A DNA stretch of 64,000 nucleotides from Allobosea sp. ASV33 (lineage in GTDB: Bacteria > Pseudomonadota > Alphaproteobacteria > Rhizobiales > Beijerinckiaceae), in the NCBI RefSeq assembly GCF_016428755.1, contig NZ_JAELTI010000007.1, positions 45,432 through 109,431 on the forward strand. Direction: 5' to 3'. The notes under the pieces are model-generated. The model was not told the origin of the DNA, did no database searches, and saw nothing but the letters and a program-made list of their open reading frames with translations. Both the position numbers and the translations under genes were made by a program. Positions 43,082 to 51,537 of the stretch are shown here, one piece after another; the first letter of the stretch is position 1, and each line of letters begins with the position of its first letter.

Positions 43082-43413
43082 TTTCCCGAGGCAACCTCCT
43101 TTAGGGGCAGCTTGTCGAGCGTCAGCTCCGCTACTCCGCGACGAAGTCCGGCATTCTTAGCCTCGAGCTCCTTCATCCACCTCACTCGATCGGTCTTCAG
43201 GCCGCCGAACTCACGGCGCCAGCGATAACAATTAACCTCCGTCACACCGATCGAACGGTTCGCATCGGCAACGGACTGGCGCTCAGTGCTGCGGCACGCG
43301 GTAGGGGTAGCGTCAGGAAGATCGCGCGCCAGTTCGGGTTCTTGAGCGACTATGCCTTGCCCCTGTGAGACCAACACATCGACCTGGCGTAGCTTCGCAA
43401 CGATCCACGCCAT
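43075..43413 (-). pseudogene. IS3-family transposase OrfA remnant
   Basis: 112 codons with recognisable IS3 OrfA pieces: IVAKLRQVDVLVSQG, then IGVTEVNCYRWRREFGGLKT, LKTDR...ELEAKNAGLRRGV and ELTLDKLPLKE. A stretch of about 27 residues unlike OrfA interrupts the middle, and the downstream OrfB gene is absent; the host LysR 3' end abuts instead. The element is therefore degenerate and immobile. It marks the right edge of the island. Confidence 0.8.
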
Positions 43414-43431
43414 GCCTTGGATAGCCGAATT

Positions 43432-45234
43432 TCAGCCACCCATTTGCGGCACGTGAAGCGGTTTAGGGACTAGTTTGATGTCGTTCTCGGCCAACGTGGT
43501 TCGCACCTTGGCCAAGATCGCCTTGCGGATCTGGAATTGCCGGCCGGCCCGGGCCTTGTACTTGCCGCGGATCACCAGCGTGCCTTCCTCGAGGGCGGCG
43601 ATGCCCTGGCTCTTGAACGGCTCGATCAGATCGGCGTTCAGTTCCGGATCTTCGGCGATATCCTGCCCGATCTTCTTGAACAGCTTTCGAACGGCTTCGA
43701 CATCGGTGTCCAAAGCCACCCGGAACATCATCTTCTCGACGACCCATTCACGGCTGAAGTTCAGAATCTTCCCGATCTGACCGAAGGGGATTGTCGCAAC
43801 CGGGCCCCGCGGATGCCTCAGGGAGACCGAGCGCAACGAGATTCTCTCGACTGTGCCCTTGGCCCCCGAGGTCTCGATGTACTCGCCGTGGCGGAAGGCA
43901 TCGTCGACGAGGAAGAACAGGCCGGCCACCACATCCTTGACCAGGGTCTGGGAACCAAGACCAATCGCCAGGCCGAAGATCGAGAGGCCGGTGATCAACG
44001 GCCAGACATTGATGCCCAGCATGACCAGGACGGTCAGAGACCCCAGCGTCAGAAGCGCAGCCTTGGTGAGGCCGACAAGCAGCGGCCCGACGGTCGTCAG
44101 CCGCGTGCCGATCACTGCGGTGGTGACATGCTGGTCGCCCGGCGCATGAGGCCCGATGCGCGCGGCCACGATCGCCACCCAGTTCCAGCAGAAGGCGATG
44201 ACCAGCACGAGCATCAGGATCTCGGCGGCCTTCAGCAGGACAGCCCCTCGTGGAATGCCGGCTACATCCAGGATGGGCAGAAGCCAAAGGATCGCCAGGA
44301 CCGCGAATATCGACGAGGCGACCACGATGCGGAAGGTGCGCCACAGCGCGCCTGTCAGTTCGCCTCCCTGCGAGCGAGCCGCCTGCCAGCCGCGCCTTTC
44401 GATGGCGACGTCGAGATGGGGGCCGGCAAGAGCGAGAAGAAGCGAAATCAGCAGCAAACCGCCGCGCGTCGGCCGGCCGATCGTCAGGTCAAGCTGGGTG
44501 AAGACGAAGGCGAAGGTGACAATCGCGACCGCGATCCAGGGCCAGATCGCAGCCAGCTTCCGGCGGAACGAGCCCGGCCTGCTGCCGAAGGACAGGGCTT
44601 TCGCTACCGGCCTGCGATGGCGCAGATACGCCGCCGAGACCAAGACCGTGAACGGCAGAGACACTGCGAATGTCGCGAAGAGATCGCGGAGCGGATCAGC
44701 CGCATTCCAGATGCGCAGACAGGCCAGTATCGCCAGGCCGCCGGACGCGATTCCGATGGCGACAGCGAGATCGCGCCGCCAGGACCGGAAGATCGACCGG
44801 CGCCCCGTGGCCAGGGGGACGCATATCATCGTCCCTGCGGCCGAGATCACGACGCAATTCAGCAAGGCCTGGCGGAGCACGGGATCGGAGACGACGCTCA
44901 GCAGCAGGATCCAGGACGCCAGCACCACGAGCAGGGCGGCCGCGAACCAGGCCACGGCGGACAGGAGCGGCCGCGCCCTCGATCTGCCGATGATCGAGCT
45001 GGCAAGCATGGCCGTCGCAGCAACGGCCATCAGGCACATCGCGACAATGCCGAGGGCCAGCAGCGCGGGGCTATAACCGGCGGCTTCGAGACCCTGGACG
45101 AAATCGTGCCACGCCCCACCGGACGATTGCCATCCCACGACCCTCGCGGCCAGACCGTCCTCGATCAGCATGGAGAAGCGATGGAGCATCGCGGATACGG
45201 CCTCGAGCCCGTCGGCCCCTGAAACGGCAGTCAT
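43432..45234 (-). CDS. MscS-family mechanosensitive ion channel
   Basis: 600 residues from the ATG at 45234, after AGGACAGGG. About ten N-terminal membrane segments precede the MscS core. The pore helix and following glycine-rich segment are TGLSIFGLAIGLGSQTLVKD, then VAGLFFLVDDAFRHGEYIE and a C-terminal soluble domain with RHPRGPVATIPFGQI. Large multi-helix MscS homologues release solutes under osmotic downshock. It stands alone next to the IS3 remnant. The gated solute range cannot be stated. Confidence 0.87.
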   Translation of the reverse strand: MTAVSGADGLEAVSAMLHRFSMLIEDGLAARVVGWQSSGGAWHDFVQGLEAAGYSPALLALGIVAMCLMAVAATAMLASSIIGRSRARPLLSAVAWFAAALLVVLASWILLLSVVSDPVLRQALLNCVVISAAGTMICVPLATGRRSIFRSWRRDLAVAIGIASGGLAILACLRIWNAADPLRDLFATFAVSLPFTVLVSAAYLRHRRPVAKALSFGSRPGSFRRKLAAIWPWIAVAIVTFAFVFTQLDLTIGRPTRGGLLLISLLLALAGPHLDVAIERRGWQAARSQGGELTGALWRTFRIVVASSIFAVLAILWLLPILDVAGIPRGAVLLKAAEILMLVLVIAFCWNWVAIVAARIGPHAPGDQHVTTAVIGTRLTTVGPLLVGLTKAALLTLGSLTVLVMLGINVWPLITGLSIFGLAIGLGSQTLVKDVVAGLFFLVDDAFRHGEYIETSGAKGTVERISLRSVSLRHPRGPVATIPFGQIGKILNFSREWVVEKMMFRVALDTDVEAVRKLFKKIGQDIAEDPELNADLIEPFKSQGIAALEEGTLVIRGKYKARAGRQFQIRKAILAKVRTTLAENDIKLVPKPLHVPQMGG

Positions 45235-45381
45235 GATCCCTGTCCTGTGTGGAAGTCGACGACACCGGTCTGCCCACGCCAAGTAATTACCCAGCGTGGA
45301 GAGTGTTTAGGCGCCCGGCATAAGGGTGCCCGTTACCGCGGGGACAGAACCGCAGCCTCCGCGGCCCGGCGCGGGCGCCTT

Positions 45382-46395
45382 CTACGATGCAGGCTGCGCC
45401 ACCGGCAGCTTCCACGTGCCGTTCAGATATGCGGCACGAGGTCGGTAGAGCCGGAATGTGTAATTCCACCCCTGCGTGATCGGCAGGCAGTTCGCGATCT
45501 TGCCGTCGCAGCCGCCGAACTGGATGTCGATCGCGCCGTCAGCGCTCTTCGTGCCGGTGATGCTGTTGACCGAATAGGCGTCGTAATCGTTCTTCTGGAA
45601 GAAGCCCTTGTCGTTATAGACGCTGATCGACCAGAACGCGTCGACGGGAACATCCTTGAGCCTGAGCTTGTAGACCGTCTTGCCGTCGTTCTTGGCCGGG
45701 GTCACCGAGGGGTAGGATGCGTCCTTGTCGGGGTTGCCGCCCCAACCGGACGCGGTGCCGAGCAGGTGCTTGACCGGATCGACCTTCCCCTTCGGGCCGA
45801 AAGCATTGCTGAAATCGCCTGAGGCAGCGGAGAGCGTTTCCAGCGCCTCGCGGATCTTCTTCTGCTGAGCCAGATCCCAGTTCGGGGCCTCGAACTTGCC
45901 AACGGACTTCTGCTGCACCTTCAGCGCATCCTGCAATGCGTGAACCTGCGCGAGGTCCTTGCTGTCGTTGGGATCGACAAGGATCCGGACCGCAACGAAC
46001 ACATAGCGAGTGCCAACTTTATCCCTGGTAAGCGTCGTGCGGCCGGGCTTGTAGACCACCATCGGGGTGTAGTGGTCTTCGCTGATGACCTGCATCGAGA
46101 CGAAGCGCTTGCCGGCGTCCGGAAGGGTGATGGTCACCGGGCCGGCGTCGAGATCGAAAACCGCCTGGGAGTAGAGCGTATCCCGATTCATCCGGACCAC
46201 GGGCTGCTTGTCGATCGGCGTCGGCGTCCTGTTATGGACGAACTTGCCGAGAGCGCCCGCATCGACCGTCTTGGCCATATAGAAATCGGACTCGGCTCGC
46301 TTGAAGGTGTCGACATTGACCGCAACCGGCTGCGCTGACGCCACGCTCGGCGCGAGAGCCAGAAAACTCAAGCCGTAGACCCACATCATTCGCAT
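45382..46395 (-). CDS. Exported DUF1254/DUF1214 domain protein
   Basis: 337 residues from the ATG at 46395 with GAGG upstream; ATGs at 46410 and 46419 are alternatives. Signal peptide MRMMWVYGLSFLALAPSVASAQ. The N-terminal half (NRDTLYSQAVFDLDAGPVTI) is DUF1254-like; the C-terminal half (FWSISVYNDKGFFQKND, then GWNYTFRLYRPRA) is DUF1214-like. The biochemical role of these periplasmic proteins is unknown. It is the last gene of the probable operon barrel protein - acid phosphatase - DUF1254/1214. Confidence 0.84.
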   Translation of the reverse strand: MRMMWVYGLSFLALAPSVASAQPVAVNVDTFKRAESDFYMAKTVDAGALGKFVHNRTPTPIDKQPVVRMNRDTLYSQAVFDLDAGPVTITLPDAGKRFVSMQVISEDHYTPMVVYKPGRTTLTRDKVGTRYVFVAVRILVDPNDSKDLAQVHALQDALKVQQKSVGKFEAPNWDLAQQKKIREALETLSAASGDFSNAFGPKGKVDPVKHLLGTASGWGGNPDKDASYPSVTPAKNDGKTVYKLRLKDVPVDAFWSISVYNDKGFFQKNDYDAYSVNSITGTKSADGAIDIQFGGCDGKIANCLPITQGWNYTFRLYRPRAAYLNGTWKLPVAQPAS

Positions 46396-46437
46396 CGAAC
46401 GGTACCTCATTGGTGTCATTGATCCATGTGCTCGTCG

Positions 46438-47271
46438 TTACTGCGCCGACAGCGCAGCCGCTTCCGCGGCGCATTCAGATACCGGGAGCGGCCGCTTCGC
46501 CTTCGCCGCCTTCACTTCTGCCTTCGCGGCCTTGAGATCGGCGAGGAAGGCCGGGTCGGTTTGCAGCCGTGCAACGGTCGCCGCGCCCATGATCCGGCCT
46601 GCATCGACATCGCTCTGCCAATGCGCGTCGCAGATCACGCGGCTCTGCCCGAACTCGATGCCACGCTTGAGCAGCGCATCCGCGTGCTCGGGGCTGATTT
46701 GCGCGAGGACGAGGGCCCAGCCCCAGCCGGCGGCCGTGTGCCCCGACGGATAGGAGCCGTCATTCCGCAGAATGGCCTCCTGATCCGCCCGGCAGGTCGC
46801 TTCGTTGTGAACCACGAAGGGGCGGACCCGGTTGTACTTGTTCTTCACGCCATAGGTGGAGAGGCCGAAATCCGACAGCACCTTCTGCATCATCGCAGAG
46901 AGGCGCGGCGTCTGTCGGCTGTCGATCTTCACGCCCAGCGCGCAGGAGAAGTTGTCGGCAGCCTGCGGAAAGGCGAGATCGGCATCGGTACGGGCGAGGT
47001 TCCAGCGCGCGGTGTTTCGCAAGGGAAGCGTCGCCTTGCGCGCTTCCTCGTCCCGGGCGAGTGCAGCCGAGCCCGCCGCGGGCGGCGGGCCAAGCAGGAC
47101 CAGGCTGTTTGGCAGGTCGGATTGCTTCAGATAGCCCGGAGCGATCTTGAAATGTGGGTCGGTGACCTCTGGCCGGGCTTCGCCCGCCTGCGCCAGCGCC
47201 TGCCCGCAGAGCGAGAGCAGTGCAAGCGCGGTAGCCCCAGCGCTCCGAAGCGCATTCGCAGTCATCGACAT
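46438..47271 (-). CDS. Class A non-specific acid phosphatase (PAP2 family)
   Basis: 277 residues from the ATG at 47271, chosen because AAAGGA lies 6 nt upstream; a signal peptide ends near QALAQA. All three phosphatase motifs are present: KNKYNRVRP, GSYPSGHT and SRVICDAHWQSDVDAGR (the K-x6-RP, PSGH and SR-x5-H-x3-D pattern). These periplasmic enzymes release phosphate from organic monoesters. Co-directional with the barrel protein 41 bp upstream and the DUF1254/1214 gene 42 bp downstream. Confidence 0.92.
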   Translation of the reverse strand: MSMTANALRSAGATALALLSLCGQALAQAGEARPEVTDPHFKIAPGYLKQSDLPNSLVLLGPPPAAGSAALARDEEARKATLPLRNTARWNLARTDADLAFPQAADNFSCALGVKIDSRQTPRLSAMMQKVLSDFGLSTYGVKNKYNRVRPFVVHNEATCRADQEAILRNDGSYPSGHTAAGWGWALVLAQISPEHADALLKRGIEFGQSRVICDAHWQSDVDAGRIMGAATVARLQTDPAFLADLKAAKAEVKAAKAKRPLPVSECAAEAAALSAQ

Positions 47272-47312
47272 TCCCATTCCTTTCGACATCGCCGAACTCA
47301 TCGAGGCCCCGG

Positions 47313-48110
47313 TCAGAACCGGTATGTTGCGGCGACGGCGGGCCCGTGCTGGGTCACCTCGTACAAGAAGCCGCCGCTGCGATAATCGACATGGAGCGCC
47401 CGGTAGCCGGCCTTCAGCGTCAGGTTTTCGCTCCAGGCGTAGTTGACGCTGCCCAAGGCCTGCCAGGTCAGGCGCGAGCCGACACCGAAGCCCCCAACGT
47501 CGCCCGCCACCGTCAGGCTCCACGGCCCGCCGAGCTTGACGCCGAGGCGGGCGCCGAGGATCGGATCGGCCCACATCTGCGATTGACGGTGGTCGATGCG
47601 AAGATTGGCGAGGCCGGGCAGGATTTCGAGCTTGGTGTCGAGATTCCAGAACCGGACGCCAGCGCCCACATCCAGCGCAAGGAGGGTGTCTTCGTAGACG
47701 CGATAGAAGACCGAGCCCTGCAGGGTCGTGGTTTGCGAGCGCAGCTTCAGCGCGGAGAAGAAGGGGCCGGGCAGATTGCCGCCCGTCGTCACCTGCGAGA
47801 ACTGCCCGTCGACCAGGACGCTCCAGCGCTCGATGCGCATCTCGGCGGACGCCATCATCGCGCCGTTCAACTGCTTGAGCACGTCGCGGAAGCGCAGATT
47901 GATATCTGCGGGCGGCAGCGGCGGCAGCGTTGCGCTCCTGCCGTCGATCGCGGTCGCCCAGATGTAGCTGGTAACGAAGAAGCTCGGCGCCGATGCGAGG
48001 ACAGGCGCCGGTGGCACGGCCGGCTCACGGAGATCGGATGCCAAAGCGGATCCGCACAACGCAGCCGACAGCCAACCGATGGCGAGATTGCGCGCTGTTG
48101 CGCCTGACAT
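47313..48110 (-). CDS. Outer-membrane beta-barrel protein
   Basis: 265 residues from the ATG at 48110 with signal peptide ending near GSALAS. The mature part consists of alternating amphipathic strands and ends in an aromatic residue (YRF), typical for Bam-dependent barrels. Segments WSVLVDGQFSQV and NYAWSENLTLKAGYRALH are strand-like. No specific family is recognised. It heads the operon with acid phosphatase, and a 42-bp element (48216-48257) shared with the next barrel gene lies 106 bp upstream. Confidence 0.8.
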   Translation of the reverse strand: MSGATARNLAIGWLSAALCGSALASDLREPAVPPAPVLASAPSFFVTSYIWATAIDGRSATLPPLPPADINLRFRDVLKQLNGAMMASAEMRIERWSVLVDGQFSQVTTGGNLPGPFFSALKLRSQTTTLQGSVFYRVYEDTLLALDVGAGVRFWNLDTKLEILPGLANLRIDHRQSQMWADPILGARLGVKLGGPWSLTVAGDVGGFGVGSRLTWQALGSVNYAWSENLTLKAGYRALHVDYRSGGFLYEVTQHGPAVAATYRF

Positions 48111-48215
48111 TGCTGCTTGTCCCCTGCCTTGCCTGCCCAACGGCACCTGCGCGAGCGCTCCGGCTCGCTGCAGCATGTGATCGCGGCCCGATTGGCCGGC
48201 GAATGTCGTCGCGAG

Positions 48216-48257
48216 CATTTCGTGCACGGGCAGCCTGCCCGTCTTGCCATTTCGCGA
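48216..48257 (-). promoter_or_regulatory. 42-bp shared promoter element, copy 1 (probable AraC site)
   Basis: Identical at 33 of 42 positions to 49269-49310, same orientation and similar distance to the following minus-strand gene. It includes TGGCAAGAC on the minus strand, a direct-repeat-like pattern as AraC proteins recognise. Confidence 0.6.
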
Positions 48258-48361
48258 CAATCGCGACCGGTTGCGCTCCCTCCCCATGGGGCGGCGCACC
48301 AGATTGCTGGATCGTCAGTTCACCGCGGCGCGGCCGAACCAGCTTGCAGCGCCAATTGCAC

Positions 48362-49189
48362 CTATGTCGGAAACAGGAACGTCAACCCCACACGAGGGCC
48401 CCAGCCATGAGGCCCGTTCTTTGGCGCGGCCGCCCAATAGCGCACGCCTGCGGTGAGACTCACCGGCTGCTCGCCAAATTTCACAAGCTTCGAAACCTGG
48501 ACGTTGATGGGCACCGACCATCGTTCGGCCTTCCAATCATAGGTGCTCTCGGTATTGAGCGTGAACGTCCAGGCGTCCGAAGTCCTGTAGGAAATGAAGG
48601 GTTGCATATAGGTCACGCTGATGTCGGACCTGTCTCCCCGCCCCGCAACGGACCAGATGTGGTTTGCAAGTGCGCCGATCGTCCATGCCCCTTCCTGCTT
48701 CAGAACGACGGCAGTCAGACCCATCCCGAACTTGCCGCCTCCGAGCAGCTCGTCAGTCGCCGTCGGCAAGAGGAAGACAGGACCTGCGCCCCAGATGATC
48801 CCGCCGGCGGCCGGCTGTGTTGGGGAAATGAAAAAGCTCTGCGTGATGTCCCCAAGACCGGACTGGTAGCCGGAGGGCCCGGCAATGTCGTGCTGCCAGA
48901 TGACGGGGACGATGGTCCGGGAAATGATGTTCCAGTCCGCGTTCAACGAGAACGGGATGACGGGTTGGATGTCGAGCGTTTTCCGGTCGCCACGGTTCGG
49001 TCCGAAGCCTCGGTCGTAGTTGAATTGGAAAGGCACGCTGATTAACGACGACACGGGATTACTGAGCTTTTTCGCCAGCTCAGCATTCGCATCCTGCGCC
49101 AGTGCACTGCCGGTGCCGATCAAGCCCATACCTTGACCGACGAATGCAAAGGCCGAGAGCACAGCCAGTCGGTCGTTTCTCGACAACAT
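48362..49189 (-). CDS. Outer-membrane transporter-like protein (phenol MetA degradation family)
   Basis: 275 residues. Signal peptide ending near GSALAQ; mature protein with strand-rich repeats such as VPFQFNYDRGFGPN, QPVIPFSLNADWNI and GAGPVFLLPTATDE, and a C-terminal phenylalanine-rich strand (GLTFLFPT). This pattern fits the Phenol_MetA_deg/transporter barrel group. It lies directly divergent from an AraC regulator and probably depends on it. The solute is unknown. Confidence 0.82.
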   Translation of the reverse strand: MLSRNDRLAVLSAFAFVGQGMGLIGTGSALAQDANAELAKKLSNPVSSLISVPFQFNYDRGFGPNRGDRKTLDIQPVIPFSLNADWNIISRTIVPVIWQHDIAGPSGYQSGLGDITQSFFISPTQPAAGGIIWGAGPVFLLPTATDELLGGGKFGMGLTAVVLKQEGAWTIGALANHIWSVAGRGDRSDISVTYMQPFISYRTSDAWTFTLNTESTYDWKAERWSVPINVQVSKLVKFGEQPVSLTAGVRYWAAAPKNGPHGWGPRVGLTFLFPT

Positions 49190-49268
49190 TCAAGAGATCC
49201 TCAATCCCCGGTCGTGAGGGCTCCATGCCGCGGATTCTTTCGGATCAGCCGACACCCTCTGTTTGGAG

Positions 49269-49310
49269 CATTTGGTGCATAGGCAGGTTGTCAGTCTTGC
49301 CATTCCGCGC
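49269..49310 (-). promoter_or_regulatory. 42-bp shared promoter element, copy 2 (probable AraC site)
   Basis: Second copy, between the divergent barrel (49189) and araC (49404) genes; 80 bp upstream of the barrel gene. The minus strand contains TGGCA, 4 bp, TGACA. The adjacent AraC protein is the obvious candidate binder. Confidence 0.62.
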
Positions 49311-49403
49311 CACCCGCAAACCACTAGTCTGCACTCTGTGGGTACGATTCACCCTGAAACCCGCCCCGAGGAAGACCTGATCCGGTGAAAATGATGCGAT
49401 CCG

Positions 49404-50402
49404 ATGGCTGATATCCCTTTGACGCGCGGCCAGTTTCTGCTGCCCTTCGTCAGCATCCTGTACGATATCGGCGCGCCGACGGAGACGCTCCTGGAGCGGT
49501 CGCGGCTGCCATCGTCCCTGGCCGAGAAGAGCGAGCTCTACCTGCCGCTTCTGCCGGCGCTGCGCTTCGTCGAGACTGCCCAGAGAGGCCAGGGCATCGA
49601 GGATTTCGGCTTTCTCGCAGCCCGGCGCCTGCAATTCTCCCATATGCGGGAAAAGACGCGCGCCTTCATCGCGCATTCACCGACGCTGCTCGTCGCGCTC
49701 CGGCACGCCTGCCGCGAGGCGTCGGGGGAAGACACCATCCTGAGCATGTGGATCGAACATGACACGGATCACGTGCGGGTCTGCAGCAGGCTCAACGGGC
49801 CATGGCCCCTGCAACTGAAGCACGCACAGTGGATCCAGAACATCTTCTCGGTCTACATCGTCAGGCAATTCGCGGGGTCCGACTGGATGCCGGCGGCGAT
49901 CGGGTTTGAATCGTCTTATGGGCCAAGCCCTGCGACGCGATCATGCTGGCCGAATGTGCGGTTTCTGTCGGGCCAGCATTCCGCTTGGATCAGCGTGCCG
50001 ACTATGCTGCTCGGCCTCCCAAACCGTTCGGCCGCCTCGTTTGCGCCGCCACGCGACAATGAGGACGGCCCGTCCGCCCACACTATCGTCGATCTTCTCA
50101 AGCTGATGCTTCCGGCCTATCTCGACGAGGGAACAACCGCTCTTGCCGACGTCGCCGAGATCGCGGGTATCAGCACGCGGACGCTTCAACGCAGGCTCGC
50201 CCATCTCGGGCTCTCCTATTCGGACCTCCTCGACACCGTCAGATACGAGAATGCGAGCAGGTTGCTGCGCGATACCGATTGCAGGATCATCGACGTCGCC
50301 TTTTCCTCCGGTTACACGGATCCAGCGCATTTCAGCCGCGCTTTCAGGAGGATGACCGGGGTCACACCGCGTCAATTTCGCGAGCAGTCGCGGCTCGGCT
50401 GA
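49404..50402 (+). CDS. AraC-family transcriptional regulator
   Basis: 332 residues. N-terminal arabinose-binding-type effector domain (about 15-200) and two C-terminal helix-turn-helix units (about 240-330): DVAEIAGISTRTLQRRLAHL and DVAFSSGYTDPAHFSRAFRR. Divergent from the outer-membrane transporter gene. The 42-bp element copied in front of both barrel transcripts suggests it controls barrel proteins, acid phosphatase and DUF1254/1214 protein as one regulon. Confidence 0.88.
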   Translation: MADIPLTRGQFLLPFVSILYDIGAPTETLLERSRLPSSLAEKSELYLPLLPALRFVETAQRGQGIEDFGFLAARRLQFSHMREKTRAFIAHSPTLLVALRHACREASGEDTILSMWIEHDTDHVRVCSRLNGPWPLQLKHAQWIQNIFSVYIVRQFAGSDWMPAAIGFESSYGPSPATRSCWPNVRFLSGQHSAWISVPTMLLGLPNRSAASFAPPRDNEDGPSAHTIVDLLKLMLPAYLDEGTTALADVAEIAGISTRTLQRRLAHLGLSYSDLLDTVRYENASRLLRDTDCRIIDVAFSSGYTDPAHFSRAFRRMTGVTPRQFREQSRLG

Positions 50403-50588
50403 GGGCGTTTCGCCTCACGCCATCAAGCGGCCTGCTGGAGCATCACCTCGTGCAAATGGGGGCTATCAAGCGCCGTTTCAAAGCATGTGAACGTCCGTTC
50501 CTGGGCAATGCCTAACGTCCGCTTTCCGGCGGCACCCCAATGTCCGGAAGTGGCGCAGACTATCCGTCACCTTAGGCTGAGATGGTCG

Positions 50589-50618
50589 AGCAGGCGGAGC
50601 TTTTGATGTCCGCCTGCT
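50589..50618. terminator. Hairpin in convergent intergenic region
   Basis: AGCAGGCGGA (50589-50598), 10-nt loop with TTTT, exact complement (50609-50618). A second hairpin, TGACGGCCA with a 4-nt loop, follows at 50633-50654. The position between convergent genes suggests bidirectional termination. Confidence 0.55.
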
Positions 50619-50691
50619 ACTTTGGCCTCCGCTGACGGCCATTGCTGGCCGTCACTGCGCTCTGGCTTTCCGCTGTCGGCCCCAGAGCGGC

Positions 50692-51441
50692 TCAGCGCTC
50701 ACCGGCCAATGCGATGGCGTCAGCCCCAGCCGGGAAGCGCAGCCGCCCCTCATGGTCGTGAACGGCGGCCCAAACCGCGTGGGCGACGTCTGATTCTGTG
50801 GTGGTCAGCGCCGGCTTGGCAAAAGCCTCTATGATCGGCTGCGCGAAGTCGGCATATTCGCCCGGGAGCAGTCGTTCGACGGGCACGATGGCATTCGCGC
50901 CGAACCGCGTTGTCGGTGCATAGCCCGGCTCGACCAGCTTCACATCGATATCGAAGTACGCAAGCTCATGGGCGAGCGACCCGGTAAAGCCTTCTATCGC
51001 CTGTTTGCTTGCGGTGTACGCTGCCGCGAGCGGGAAAGCGCCGAGCGTTACACTGGACGTGACGTTGACGATAATGCCGGCGCGGCGGGCTCGCATGTGG
51101 GGAAGTACGGCCTGGCACATGGCCATCACGCCGATGGTGTTCGTCTCGATCAGCGCCCTGATCAGGGACATCGGCGTCACTTCGAAGGCGCCGACGCCGC
51201 CCACTCCGGCATTGTTAACCAGTACATCGATGGGGCCGGAGGCCTTGATTGCCTCGGCGATGCTCTCCTCGCTCGTCACATCGAGCGGAATCACGCGCAG
51301 CCGGCGCTTATCGCCATCGAAGCGCGCCGCCTCGGGGCGCCGCATCGTGGCAATGACGTTCCAGCCGTTTGCTAAAAAGTGCTCCGCGGTGGCCTTGCCA
51401 TAGCCTGACGAAGTACCGGTGATGAGGATTGTCTTGGTCAT
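50692..51441 (-). CDS. SDR-family oxidoreductase
   Basis: 249 residues with AGGAG 9 nt before the ATG at 51441. TGTSSGYG at 8-15, NNAG near 77, VTSSVT near 128 and Y142-x3-K146 (YTASK) are conserved. The GYG variant and the EPGYAPTTRF segment are typical of the retinol-dehydrogenase-like SDRs next to AraC regulators. Divergent from the AraC gene at 51538 with 96 bp between. Substrate unknown, perhaps an aldehyde or ketone. Confidence 0.87.
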   Translation of the reverse strand: MTKTILITGTSSGYGKATAEHFLANGWNVIATMRRPEAARFDGDKRRLRVIPLDVTSEESIAEAIKASGPIDVLVNNAGVGGVGAFEVTPMSLIRALIETNTIGVMAMCQAVLPHMRARRAGIIVNVTSSVTLGAFPLAAAYTASKQAIEGFTGSLAHELAYFDIDVKLVEPGYAPTTRFGANAIVPVERLLPGEYADFAQPIIEAFAKPALTTTESDVAHAVWAAVHDHEGRLRFPAGADAIALAGER

Positions 51442-51537
51442 GTGCTCGTCTCCTGAACGGGAATGCCGAACAGGTAGACAAAGCGCTTGGGACGATCCAT
51501 AATCGTTTATCTTAAATTTGTTATCGATCGTCCAAAA

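Noticed and set aside
43537..45222. Plus-strand frame of about 560 codons
   Set aside because: Antisense to the MscS channel gene; Gln/Arg/Asp-rich shadow of membrane codons.
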